NCBI RefSeq assembly: GCF_001411555.2
Contig: NC_049901.1
Span: 35,102,838 to 35,166,837, forward strand
From: Juglans regia
Taxonomy: Eukaryota; Streptophyta; Magnoliopsida; Fagales; Juglandaceae
DNA length: 64,000 nucleotides
Reading direction: 5' to 3'
The position numbers and the translations under genes are program-made. The notes below the pieces were generated by a model, which was not told the origin of the DNA, did not search any database, and saw only the letters and a list, made by a program, of their open reading frames with translations. Positions 35,335 through 46,677 of the stretch are shown here, piece after piece (position 1 is the first letter of the stretch; the number at the start of each line of letters is the position of its first letter).

Positions 35335-36869
35335 GTTGTAAGTTTTGAGAACCTGGACAACACCCTCTTTGACTGCCTTAACCCCATGAGCTTGGTATTC
35401 CTCGCCTCTCTATACGAAGACCTTTCGGTCTCCAAATTGGACTCATACCCCCTGTCAATAGCAAGTTGCGCAATAGATTCCTCCTCTTCACAATCAGAGA
35501 TATGACCATCTCTAATATCAATTTCAGGTGCTACATCCCTCCCTTCTATGTCTAGTGCATCCGTAATAAACCTTGAGGAGCCACCACTATCCCACGCCAA
35601 GCGATTTCCCTCATCCATCAAAAGAAAATCCACCACAGAGGAAGCTTGCCCACTAAACCTCCTCAGCCTTTGTTTTTCCTCCATTACTGACTTAGTTTTA
35701 CAATTGCTCCCCATATCAACCACACCATTATTTTCCTTCAAACCTTCATCCTCACCTCCTTTTGACACTTCACATGCGTTCTCCTGGGCCACATCCTCAG
35801 GCTGCGCCCCCACTACATTAGTCTCTACACCTACCTCTTCTATGTGAAGCTCCACCTCAGCAAACCCCCTCACCCCACTAGACTGCTCCAAAGGAACCCG
35901 CGCTTGATTATTCCCAACCTGTGAATCCCCTGCTTTCTCACCCTCCGTATGCCTTTTGCCAACTAGAACTGCACCAGAAGGCAAGGCCTCCACATTTGGC
36001 ATCTCCTCAACAGCCTGAGTGTCCTTTACAGACTTTGGAGCAGTTTTTTCCTGCCAAACATCCTTGCGCACAACCTGCTTTCCTCTATCCCTTTGTTCCG
36101 GAGCATGGCGAACACTAATCCGCCCCAATCTACACACCACATCAGTATGCCCTTGATGCCTACACTTAGAACAATAGAATCCCAATTTTTCAAATCGAAT
36201 AGGCTACCACCGATTCTTGTTTGCTACCACAATCGGAAAACCTTGAACCAACTCAGCCGCTAGATCCATCTCCACACAAATCCTAGCAACTGTCACCTGA
36301 ATCTTGTTCAAAGTGGCATTGTCCGTGCCCATATATCTGCCAAACCTGGTAGCTAGAATTTGAAGACAATCCCGACAATACATATGTAATGGCTATCCCG
36401 GCAAGAAGATCCATTGTGCTACTAATGAAGGTTCCTCAGCCAAGGAGAAATCCTTTGTCCAACGAAATATCCGGAAACTGCACCCCTCGATCAAACACCA
36501 CTCTCGCGCCCACCCATGCACAAAATCTCTCTCACTTGCCATCTGCACCAGGACATGATAATCATACATGAAGCTTACAGTAGGTATCTCTAACAGCCCC
36601 CATGTCTTCATAATAGCCAATCGAACCGCATCAATAGATGGTCTCGTATGCAAAAATTTCAAAACCAGAGCAAACCGAAACTCCTTCGCCACTTTTGACA
36701 TCTCCGCCTTTGTAGACACAAATTGCAATTCGTCGTCCACCTCCACTGGATATCTCATAGGAATCTTGAAACCGGATGGATCATTAATCCGCGACAAAGC
36801 TTGAACGTAGGTCCTCGGCACATGCCCCTCATCCTTACCACTAATCCCCAGCACCACTCTTCCCACCAT
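35331..36869 (-). pseudogene. LINE ORF1 (DUF4283, zinc knuckle), with in-frame stops
   Basis: The start is at 36869 (MVGRVVLGISGKDEG). The DUF4283 region includes FALVLKFLHTRPSIDAV and EPSLVAQWIFLPG. In-frame stops follow after LPG (about 36390) and near 36210 (RW, stop, PIRFEKLG). The zinc knuckle CSKCRHQGHTDVVC is near 36130-36175. An acidic low-complexity tail runs to 35331. The stop codon TGA overlaps the ORF2 start as ATGA. The same family as the fragment at 1-1114, but a different subfamily. Confidence 0.85.
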
Positions 36870-37015
36870 CGGACGGAGACCCTACCAGTGCCAACGACAC
36901 TAGAGGGCCAAGGGATGCCGCCATAGGCGAAACCCTAGTTGAAACCTAATCACAATCCAAAACGATAGATCCGAGAAAATCGCATAGTTTAGCCAACAAA
37001 TCTACAATCTTTTAA

Positions 37016-37117
37016 AAAAATTGGACTATTTCTCGATTTGTGCATGTCATCCTTGTGCAGGGGCCATGCTAATTTTCTCTGTATCGTTCCAATTTTATTG
37101 GATGTCCCCGAAGGGAC
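37016..37117 (-). pseudogene. U6: U6 snRNA copy fused to the 5' end of the LINE
   Basis: The minus strand from 37117 begins GTCCCTTCGGGGACATCC and continues through ATAAAATTGGAACGATACAG, TTAGCATGGCCCCTGC and AAGGATGACATGCACAAATC to GTCCAATTTTTTT. This is a full-length plant U6 spliceosomal RNA. Differences from the conserved sequence are mostly G to A or C to T (for example CCGATAA to CCAATAA, TGCGCAAG to TGCACAAG, GACACGC to GACATGC), as expected for methylated, silent DNA. No plant upstream sequence element or TATA box is present 5' of it, so it is a processed copy rather than a transcribed gene. Confidence 0.92.
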
Positions 37118-38369
37118 AAAGAGTTGTGTCTCTACTCATGCCGCTCTTCTCGATTTGGCACTTTTGTTGATTTTAACAGATGCCTGGTAAGTTATCAATA
37201 ATTTTTAATAGATATTTCTTATATCTCATCAAATTAGAATTTGGTTTCACTTAAAAGTTTATAACTTTATAGTAGTTACATTTTTTCTTATACTGTTTTA
37301 TTTCAAGAAATTAAATTAGAAAATAATATTCACTTATTTGTCCTTTAAAGTTTGTAATTATCTAGAAGAAATATATTTAACAAAAAACCCCACTTTTAGT
37401 GGTTAGTTAGCTACGTGGTATGCAATTGCTCTACTTCAAATTTTTTAAATATATGAAATTACTGTTATACATTATTCAACAGAATACAAAATTTAGTTTA
37501 TGGTTTACGTATGTTTAGTACACTTTTTATAATTCCTATATAGATCATTACCATAGTTCAACATTTCTCTTAATTGCAACAAAAGTTTCGATATAAAAAT
37601 TATTTTACTCATGAATACAAGTTTGAAAAGTTTTTTTCTTTCTTATTTTTTCTTTGATTTTTTATTGCTTTGTAAAAATCATATTCTTTGAAAATTTTAA
37701 ATTCAACTATTTATTTCAGACATAAAAATACCTGCCCCCTCCAAACTTATCATCTGGCTTCATCCCTACCCCTCCATGCCCATCACATCCGTACCAAACT
37801 TCTCCGGTTTTCGCAAATTCAAGGCCCTTTCTCCCTTTTACCAGAATTTGCTGTCTTTAGTGAAGACCACGGAAAACCCCATTCATGTCATAGCATCCAT
37901 GCATTGGCAACCACTGCAAGTATTCCTCTTGCAAAGCCACCGCATTCTCTCAGTTGTACAACCAACCTGGCACTCCACGGCACGCTTACTCCGCCAACAA
38001 CCAACACAAACCGAGACAAGAGTCTGCCTTAGCACAATGCATGATAAATACAACCCTTTGCTTGATTCTCTGTCGCCTGCACCTCTTCTATACCATGGTG
38101 AGCCACAAGAACAACACAACACCTCCATACCAACCACCTCTCCCCATGACTCAAAAACTGTCAACCCAACCGGCAACCAACATCTACCATGAACATTCAC
38201 CTAGTAAGCATCAAGCTGCAAGATCGTAGCACACTACTGGTTCCACCTTTCGCATGGTGCCATCGCCCACATCGAATATGGACCCAATTGCACCGCTGCC
38301 TTTTGCAACGTAAACGAAGTAAGACCAGTGCTAAGAAAGCGAACAACCTATTCGGTGGAAGAATCCCAC
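37118..38369. other. no gene identified; AT-rich then C-rich sequence
   Basis: 37150-37700 is AT-rich. 37700-38369 is C-rich, and overlapping open frames there (37688-38229) encode only low-complexity Pro/His/Ser strings. The C-rich sequence continues on the other side of the solo LTR (38927-39230), so it existed as one block before that insertion. It may be part of an unrecognised repeat. Confidence 0.4.
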
Positions 38370-38921
38370 TGTTAGGGACTAAATTGATTGGTCAAACCCT
38401 CTGGAAACCTATCACTAACGAAAGAGATAAAGTCAAGAGATAAGAGAAAAATAGATAAAGTCAAAAGACAAGGCAGAAAGAGATAAAGAAGAGAAGTTGG
38501 CCCAGACTCCTAAAAGCAAAAGGTATCACAAGTTAAGTTGGACTCCATCACTCCAAGGAAATAACGTCTATATAAGGAGCTGCTCCCCCACAAATATGAT
38601 AGGTTGACTCAAGGCATTATCCACCAATTCTCTAAAGAGACTCTATTGAGAGTAAATTCTCCTATTGTATTGATTGATATGTATGACCATGAGACATTGT
38701 AAAATCATGACCTGATATAGTGGGTTTTTCCCCCAACAACCAGTGGACATAGCCGAATCACGTAAATTCTTGTGTCTCCCTTTATTTATTTTATTTCACT
38801 TATTTATTATTTATCATATGAATGAATTCGAAGAGCACTGCATCGATGCCCGAATCGTCTCATGGGTCGTGGATAATTCTTTCCTCCATTCCAGTCTGTT
38901 GTGCAATTTTTGGCATTAACA
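38370..38921 (+). repeat. solo LTR (copia-type) with 5-bp target duplication
   Basis: It begins TGTTAGGGACTAAATTG and ends TTTTTGGCATTAACA, giving short TGTTA...TAACA inverted ends. The flanking CCCAC repeats are at 38365-38369 and 38922-38926. A TATA-like CTATATAAGGAGC lies near 38568, and a CT/T-rich R/U5 region (GTGTCTCCCTTTATTT) follows. No internal domain or second LTR is present, so it arose by LTR-LTR recombination. Confidence 0.85.
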
Positions 38922-38926
38922 CCCAC

Positions 38927-40614
38927 ATCCTTTATTTTACGATATTGAAAATAGAGCATGACCTTTCCCACAATGTAAGCCCCAGCTTTACCACCAAGCC
39001 GCTACAACCCTCATTTTGTGTTCAACCATGGTTGCACTGCCGCCCATCCATACTCAGCCATAAGCCACCCATCATCAAATATCCAAACTGCAAGCCTCAA
39101 AACAAACATAGCAACCCCGACTCTTCCATGCACGCACGAAACCAACCCATCTGCACCAGCCGCTTAGTCCTTGCACCCACCGTGAGCCATTACCCTCTGT
39201 CCATAGCATCGTTTGTGTACCACGGGTGAAGACCAATGCCCAACCGTGAGTCTTCTCTCTCTATCTTCTCCCTACGTGAGACTCCCTCTCCCTTTTTACC
39301 TCTCTCTTGCTTGGCATAGACCTAGACTATAAGCTTATATATCGTGATTATAGGTCATAGGTTAAAGGTGGATTGAGTATTACGGGTTGGATGAATAATA
39401 TAGGTCATTGGTTTAGCTATATGGGTCATACAAGCTTGCATGAGTTGTTTAGGGTTGATGATAGTTTATGATAAAATCAGGAGAAAAATTGATGCTTGGA
39501 TGAGGAGATATGGGCATAATTGTGTAATTATTTGGGGAAATTATCTCGATATTAATGATTTGGCAGCCATAATTTTTTAGGATTATGATGATTTTAGGGT
39601 TTATGAAGTATAGGTTATTTAAGTATTTCAAGTTTAATTACAAAGTATGTGCTTACTTAGAGATTTATGTACAATTGGGAATTTATGCAAGTTATATGTC
39701 CATTTTATAGGTGACGATTGATATACAGTTATCATTGTCGTGAGGAAAATTCAAAGAATGTTAAAAGGTTTGGGTAAGCAGTAGTACTCATATGCTAGAC
39801 TTTGCCTAAAATTGATTGTGGTTGATTTTTAAGAAAACATGCACATTTTGTTGTGAAAACAGCCCTGCTATTTTCTACACTCATCTCTGTATTTAACATT
39901 GAAACGTGACATTTTAGCATTACTAGTGTGGATGACCAATTTGTGTACCATGTTTCTCTTCTGCATAAAATGTGAATATTAAGTCTACAATATTTTATCC
40001 GATTATCTGATATTATTTGATCAATATACTATTTCTATTATTGCATTGTATCTAAAAACCCTAAGGCATAAGATTATTATGCTCTTATTTCTGGCCTTGC
40101 CACGAGATATAATATTTGCCTTTGATTTCTAGTCCCTACCACAGGATATAATAGTGGCTTCTGTTCTAAGTGCAATCATTTTGGTGACAAAGTGATTTAT
40201 GTTATACTTGGCTATCTGCAGAATACAAAACCCTGCCACAGGGATAAACATAGCCTCTATTTTGAGTGTACTCACTTCGGTGAAAAAATAGCAATTTATG
40301 TTCTGCTTAGCTAACAACAGATATGCACAACCCTACCACGGGGGTAAACATGGCCCCTGTTTCAGTTTCTAATGCTAATTCATTTATACTTCTGCCTAAG
40401 GTCTTTTGTTTTATTATTGAAAAAGAAATGTTGATGAAAATATTACTGCTATTATTTAGAGATGGACAAATTGTAGTGGTTCCCCATTTTGGGTGGAGTT
40501 GAGCATGACAAAAGGGCTAGATGTAGGTGGTTGGCCTTCGTGGTTTCAGTGGCCTGCATGGAAGTTGGCTACGCGCATGAAGGAGCAAGGTGCTACGTGC
40601 TTACTAGAGCTGCG
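38927..40614. other. non-coding; degenerate roughly 115-bp repeats at about 40085-40370
   Basis: CCACRGGRTA-type phrases (CCACGAGATATAA, CCACAGGATATAA, CCACAGGGATAAA, CCACGGGGGTAAA) recur about every 100-120 bases. Each is followed by GCCTCT/GCTTCT and a CACTTCGGTGA-like phrase. Short interspersed repeats of this kind are typical of large non-coding LTR elements. No coding sequence is recognised. Confidence 0.5.
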
Positions 40615-43200
40615 TGTAACACCCCGAAATAAATTTGAACGGAAATAATATTTTTTTTCTATTTAGACCTTGGACATACCATGAAAACTTATGATAAAAT
40701 TCATGGCTTAAGAACTCGTGAGACTTTAAGTTTGGTAGCATAGTCGAATTATGATCCATTAAGGGAGTGAATACCTTTTGGATTTTTTATGGAACTTACG
40801 ATCATAATTAGACGAAATGAATTGCACCGTTAGATTCGTATGATGTTTTAAGGATTTTATGGTGCAATAAAAAGTTTCGTGTTTTCGGGTGCCAAATGGA
40901 CCAATCGAAGAATGCCATATGGCGTCTAGCACACTTTGTCATCATCCAGCTATTACATTGCCATGTAAGATGTCCAAGTCAGCCCAGGAACACTAGGCCA
41001 GAACCTCATGGACACGTGGCATCATCACCATCATCCATTTGGACCTCATTTACACGTGTCAAGTTTAGTACACATATGTAAGGAGTTTGAGTGTGAACAA
41101 AGTCAAACACGTTTTTATCCCTCTAATCCACCTCCACACTCCATGAAAAACAGCCTCATGGTCAAGTTTTAAAATTCCAAGCCGAGCCCCTCCACTCCAT
41201 CAGGTACAAGTACTTTCACCCAATTGGTTTGCCATCCTTTCTCAAAACAAAATGGCTCCTTCCACAAGCAAGCAACTCCATGATTGTTGAGCCCATCACC
41301 TGCCATAGTGCCATGTACCTCCCTTGACAGCCACCAAAACTCCTCCCACACTCAAGCAAAAACCAACCCCATCCCTCAAACCTCAACCACCAAAGATTTT
41401 GTCCAAGTCCACAAGTAACCTTCCTATCACCCCCATCCCATCCCATGCCATGACCGAACCAAGCAACCCCTCATTTGTTTCCTTTTTTATCCCATGCCCA
41501 CTCTAATGTGAGGGTCATACCTAATCCGAAAGGGGACACACGATTCATGGAGTTGAAGAAAAGTTAAAGATGAGGAGCACTCCAACAGTCTTAGGAACCA
41601 GCAACAAGAGCGACTGAGTGTAGCTAGTCCAACATCTGGGTGAGCAGGCACCACGTGGGAATCTGGCTGACATGTCCTAGAATAGGGTAGAGATGAGGAA
41701 CTCAACCATGGTAGATGAGCTAGAAAATTTATCTCTCGTAAGGATGGAAATGAGGAGCTGAAGGGACTAATGAGCTTAGGCGAGTTACAAGCTACCCACC
41801 CAAGGTGAGAAACACTCACTTGCCAAAGATCAACTACATACAATGACTGCCACAATCAGTCATTGGAACTTTTCAGAATAACATGGAAGAGTTTGGATAA
41901 GTATCAACAAGTGCAAAAGCCCACTCCGTCTGAGAGGTCACATCCGGAGTGCCTATGCAATTAAAGGTAAAAGCTCGACGAGTCGGGTCATTAAGACCCA
42001 AAAGTATGGCCCAACGCCATGTGTAGGATCCTCGTTCAAAGGATAACTGAGGAGTTGGCTAATCGTAGGGTGTGCGGACCATGCCCTGGTCGCTTGTCTA
42101 TATCATCCTACAATATGATAGGACAAGGATGAAATACTATTTTCCAAGCATATTTGGTGTCTCTGATATGTCAGGAAGGACATCTGACATTCATACTCTA
42201 TTTAAAGGACCTAGACGTGAGACAAGATCTCACTTATTATTCTTTATTCACTAAAGAGCTCTAGAAGGCGGCTGCTATAGAAAACAAGGAGCAGGAAAGC
42301 AACGAGAGGAAGGTAGATTAGCTTCTAAGATAATGTTGGGTAATGTGGGGTGAATGTTGTATGTGAGAGACATTGCATCACTTCTCTAATCTTCTCCCCT
42401 TTTTCTAAAAGCATAGATAAATATTTCTAGCACTATGTTTCAAACTATATTTACTCGCTGTTTTATTATGCTTTCTATGTTTTGAATGCTTTAACTGTTT
42501 TATGCTTCTGATGCGATATCTTGAATGGGAACTTTGGATACCAGTGTATGTGAGTATAAGTTTCTATGGAGTCAGCGTGAGTCTATAATCTTGGTACGGG
42601 ATGGAGAATTCCTTGAGACCATTCTATGAAGCGTTACCATGTACATCAAACGCAAAGGAGAATATTTTGTGGGAGTAGGAAGGAATGCTGTCGTATTTGG
42701 TCTCACTTGATAGTTGGGATATGGGATCCCTCAACGTGACACATACTAATGTTTTCGAGTTGGCAGTGGCTAGGTTGAGTAGCATTCCTAGGGCAACAAG
42801 TTTCAGTGTGTGCTTATGACCAAGTGTGTGTCCCTATTAGACATTTGAAGGAATGAGCGTCTATGAACAAAGAACGATACTTGACCCAATATTGGTTTTT
42901 ACAGGTTTTCTATTATATGGAGATGAGTAACTCCTCGCCATAATAATACTATTGAGTTTTAATCTATTTTGCATAAAGAGAAGGCTACATCTTGAGACGG
43001 TGATTTCTCGCCATGCTTATATATATATATATATATATATATTTATGTTTTCACTGAAAGGGTGATTCCTTGCCAGGTTTTAGGAATGCATGTTGCTACA
43101 AGGAGAGAGGGTGATACCTCCATGCACCTACATATTCTTCCAGTATTTAAAGAAATGTTTTCATTGCATCTCCAATAGCATTATATTTCATTAACAGTCT
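40615..43200 (+). mobile_element. probable non-coding LTR-type element, TGTAACA start
   Basis: It starts TGTAACACCCCGAAATAAAT. The phrase GGATTTTATGGTGCAATAA has a close relative (GGATTTTATGGCGCAATAA) in the minus-strand region starting at 53525, which suggests the same broad family. Farther in there is an LTR-like leader with ACTCTATTTAAAGGACC near 42200, and interspersed short phrases about GTGATTCCTCGCCA near 42920-43120. No gag or pol is recognised. The right boundary is uncertain. Confidence 0.45.
43019..43042. repeat. (TA)n microsatellite
   Basis: About 12 TA units. A second TA-rich array with a TATAGTA unit lies at about 43287-43324. Confidence 0.85.
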
Positions 43201-43639
43201 TATAGATGCCTAACCTACGTATGGTTTTGTTCTCGGGACCATAGACTTTGATGCAGTTTCAGACTCTGGCATGATGCCTGAGGATGTATATACTATATAT
43301 AGTATATAGTATATAGTATATATGTATTTGATTAGGGATTTGAAATTCTTTGAAATTATTATATATATGTGTTTGATTAGGGATTTGGTATATATTGGAA
43401 ATTTTTTGATAGTGATTATAATATAATGTGTTAGCCATGGGGTGAAAGAAACGTGTTTTTTAGTATATATGTGTTAGCCATTGTTTAGTATGCACAAAAC
43501 TTAATTAGTATCTATCTAAAATTTATATGCATGGTTGTATGTAAGTTTGAGTAGAGATTTTCTTATGATATGCCTGAATTAAGTTACATGTTATATTGAC
43601 ATTTTATTATCTTTTAATTAAGTCATTTGGTTTTTTAAT

Positions 43640-44190
43640 CTCTAGGCTCGGCTTTTTTATCAAGTTTTTTTGCTCCATCAAACTTTTGTTAACAAAATTG
43701 AGTAATTCCTAACACATAGAATAATAAAAATAATAAAAATTAGAAAGATAGGCTTAAAATCATATCAGAATTTTATTTTCATTTTTTTAAAAAAGAATAA
43801 ATCCTAACACATGGAATAATAAAAAAATAAATAAATCCTAAGTTCATTTTACAACAAACATGATTAAGAAACATAAGATTGTAGGGAAATAAAAGATTTC
43901 CATAAATTACTTAATTAACTATTAATTCAAAACCCAAATAAAATATTAGTCTCATTTTCTAGAAATTACCTAATTGAAATAATATGAATCTAGACCATAA
44001 ATTATTCTAATTTATGTCTCATTTTCCATAAATTACCTAATTGTAATAATATGAGCATAAACCATAAATTATTCTAATTTAAATCTAAACCAACTAGTTA
44101 ATTACCTACTAATTCTAAATCCAAATAAAATATTAGTGTCATTTCCATAAATTACCCAAATAAAATGCTATTGTGTTTGCATGTTTGACT
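43640..44190. repeat. AT-rich degenerate tandem repeat
   Basis: Phrases such as CATAAATTACCTAATT, CCAAATAAAATATTAGT and AAATTATTCTAATTTA recur three to four times at intervals near 90-100 bases. The block lies just upstream of the second CACTA gene and may be part of that element. Confidence 0.6.
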
Positions 44191-44375
44191 TCTGGTCTAA
44201 TTGAATCTTAGACCCGCTTGAAAGTTATGCCCTATTGTTCACAAAGAATGTTTGGGTACAACTTCTGAATTGTCCAAAGTGGATAATTTGGGATTCTATC
44301 ATCTATATGACAGATATATTCAGTCTAAACTCTTGTGTTAGTTTGAGAATTTGGTTCAGTGTTTCCTTTAAAACA

Positions 44376-45840
44376 GATATGCCTCCCGAATGCAAAACAA
44401 CACCTATGCCATCTTCATCCATTACTGACTCTCCAATTGGTTTGCCTGCCATGAATGGTGGGCCATCACCAGATTCAGAACAAGGTTTTTTTCCAAAATA
44501 AACTTAATTTTATGTGATGATTTAAGTAATAGTGTCTTAAAAATAAAATATATTTTTTGATATTATGTGCTTTAATTACTGTATAGCTATTGTAAGCTAT
44601 CGCCGTGGTCAAGGTACTACTAGTAAGCTATCGCATGCGTAGAGAAAGTAAGGAAAGCGAGAAAAATTAAAGTTAATATTCTTGATGATCACACTAGTGG
44701 CTTTGGGAGTTCGGCTGCTTGGCTTGCTTCTTTTGTCGGTATCCTTACTCGCACATATGCTCCGATAACTACATCCTCCTAGGCTAAAGTTCTCCAAGAT
44801 GTGAAAGATTGCGTAAAAAATAGTTGCCTGGTAATAAGTTACTTAGAAAACAATAAGTATAACATGTTAATTTATAATTAGTTTGTATTTAGACTAATTC
44901 TTTATAATTTCTTCAAGGATGAATTTGAACTTAATTTTGGCCGGCGAGAGGATCAACTAATGGTTAAGGAGCTAATCTCTAATGCATTTCGGAGGTACAA
45001 TGGTAGACGCCATGCACACTATCAGAAGTTCAGTAGTGCAGTAGAGGCGAGTCAAAATTCATTCCAAGAAATGCCACCAAACGAATGGGAGACGTTTTGT
45101 GAAATGTTTGAAGATTAGGCATATCAGAGAATTTCACTACAATCATTCTTTATGATATAAGATAGATGTATTAAACAAAAACAGAGTACTGTTAACAAAG
45201 CAAATAGAGTAAATTTAACGATACACCATCATGCAGGTTTGCGATATTTTCATCGACTATCTAAAAATTGGTAATGTTGTACTAGTTCTCGTTAAATATT
45301 AACATATCAAAAGTTTTTATTGAAGTTATAATATAGATTTTCCTTTTGCAGGAAGAAGAAAGCCCTACTAAGTATAAACTGACCAAATTGTATGCTAAAT
45401 CACATACAAATTGTGATGGTGTTTGGACTAGTCCCGAAACGGAAGAAAATTATGTAAGTCTAAGTTTTTTATTTGTGTTGTTTAATAATATTTTTGTTAT
45501 TTATACTATCTTTAATGGTTTTTTTTGTAGGACAAGATGGTATCACTTAAGGAAACTAGTGCAGCTCCATCTGATGAATTGTTTGTGAATGATGTTCAAA
45601 TTTTTTCTTAGGTTCTTGGACCACATTCTGGATATTTGAGGAGCTTAGGACGTTGTGTGAATTAAAGGAAGTAGAGGAAGTAAGGCTCGAGATAGAACAT
45701 TTGAGGTCCAAGCAAAGAGAGTTGCAGACACAATTAGATCAGGCTGCGGATATAGAAGCGAGATTAGAACAAAACATGTAGAAGAAGCAGAAGACTCAAT
45801 CTCAAAAAATGTTTGAACAACGACAATCAATGATGTCCTA
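44376..45840 (+). pseudogene. second CACTA gene (Transposase_24 / En/Spm-like protein), decayed
   Basis: Exon-like pieces include MPPECKTTPMPSSSITDSP, then KIKVNILDDHTSGFGSSAAW and LASFVGILTRTYAPITT. Next come DEFELNFGRREDQLMVKELI, NAFRRYNGRRHAHYQKF, PPNEWETFCEMFED and KYKLTKLYAKSHTNCDGVW. Last come MVSLKETSAAPSDELFV and VLGPHSGYLRSLG, with a Glu/Arg/Gln-rich coiled-coil-like tail to 45840. This order matches the plant Transposase_24 family, commonly the second gene of CACTA elements and thought to bind subterminal repeats. Stops occur near 44640, 44781, 45117 and 45610. The gene is followed immediately by the repeat array it might have bound. Confidence 0.75.
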
Positions 45841-45990
45841 AAACTCTTGCCACCACAATCCTAAAACTTATTTTCTTTAGTTGTCTTTTTATTATTTTGA
45901 CTTGAACATTTGAATAAATGTGATGTTTTAATTACAATATTTAATATTAGTTTCATATTTTGAATTAAGAGTTTACGGTATCATGTGTAC

Positions 45991-46490
45991 CGTTCGAATA
46001 GAAAATACCTAGTTTGAACTGCAATTTATAATTTATTAACCTTCGAACGCATTTTAGCTTTTGTTCAAACTAGCAATCAAAACTATTCAAATGACTTGAG
46101 AACTATCAAGCGTATTTGAATATATAAATTGTCCATTCGAATAGACTGCATGTTTGAACATTCGAACAAATAATAGTTTGTTCGAACACATTTGTCATCA
46201 TTCGAATGTACCATACATCGTTCAAAAGAAAATATTGAACCATCCGTTTGAACAAATGTTTTCAATTCGAATGTATATAAATTGTGTTCGATTAGATTAA
46301 TTTTGTTCAAACAAAAATATATTTGTTTGAACACTCCCTCCATTCGAACAAGATCAAATAAATTCGGTCGTTTGAATCAAATTTTGATAGGGTTTGAACA
46401 ATTACCCGATCGTTTGAACAGAAGATATTCCATTCGAATGGTTTTTTGGTGCGAAAATGTTTCATCCCAAAAGAATGTTCTCGTTTGAAC
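45991..46490. repeat. CACTA subterminal array of TTCGAA and its variants
   Basis: In 500 bases I count 9 TTCGAA, 9 TTTGAA and 4 TTCAAA hexamers, often with a following C (TTCGAACA, TTTGAACA). Spacing is irregular, about 10-50 bases. Such dense short motifs beside a CACTA terminus are the expected transposase-binding sites. Confidence 0.85.
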
Positions 46491-46639
46491 GCTTTCAACT
46501 GGTTCTGCCCGGATTTCGTTCATAAAAGTATTTTTTGGGACAAAATTAAATTTCATCACAAAAAACCTTTTGAGATCGAGCTTTTGGAACAAATTAGAGA
46601 TGAAAATATTTTGTCTCTGATACTTTTTTGGGACAAAAA

Positions 46640-46674
46640 TGCCATTTTCCCAAACAGTGCATTCTCTTGCAGTG
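46640..46674 (+). repeat. CACTA 3' terminal inverted repeat
   Basis: The region ends CATTCTCTTGCAGTG at 46674. Read inward on the minus strand it begins CACTGCAAGAGAATGCACTG, a CACTA-superfamily terminus. The adjacent CAA (46675-46677) would be the 3-bp target duplicate; the other end was not found. Confidence 0.75.
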
Positions 46675-46677
46675 CAA

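Larger units (their letters stand above)
31063..37013 (-). mobile_element. near full-length L1-type LINE inserted in the CACTA transposase
   Basis: On the minus strand there is a short leader, ORF1, ORF2 (endonuclease, RT, zf-RVT, RNase H) and a 3' UTR resembling that of the LINE at 23856-26663 (shared AGTGAGG, TTAATAAA and GGGTCACTC phrases). It lacks a visible poly(A). Its 3' end falls inside TNP2 coding sequence. Its 5' end is fused to a U6 snRNA copy in the same orientation. A 5-6 bp repeat (CAAAG/ACAAAG) at 31060-31065 and 37116-37121 may be a target duplication but is too short to trust. Confidence 0.85.

Noticed and set aside
37016..37117. U6 as a functional snRNA gene
   Set aside because: No plant upstream sequence element or TATA box precedes it, it has several substitutions at conserved positions, and it is joined directly to a LINE.
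37912..37920. CACTGCAAG, identical to the first 9 bases of the CACTA end at 46674, as a possible 5' terminus
   Set aside because: The match stops after 9 bases, no TTCGAA-type subterminal repeats follow, and it would leave TNP2 outside the element.
37688..39229. Several overlapping Pro/His/Ser-rich open frames
   Set aside because: They are low-complexity readings of C-rich DNA on multiple frames and strands and are interrupted by the solo LTR.
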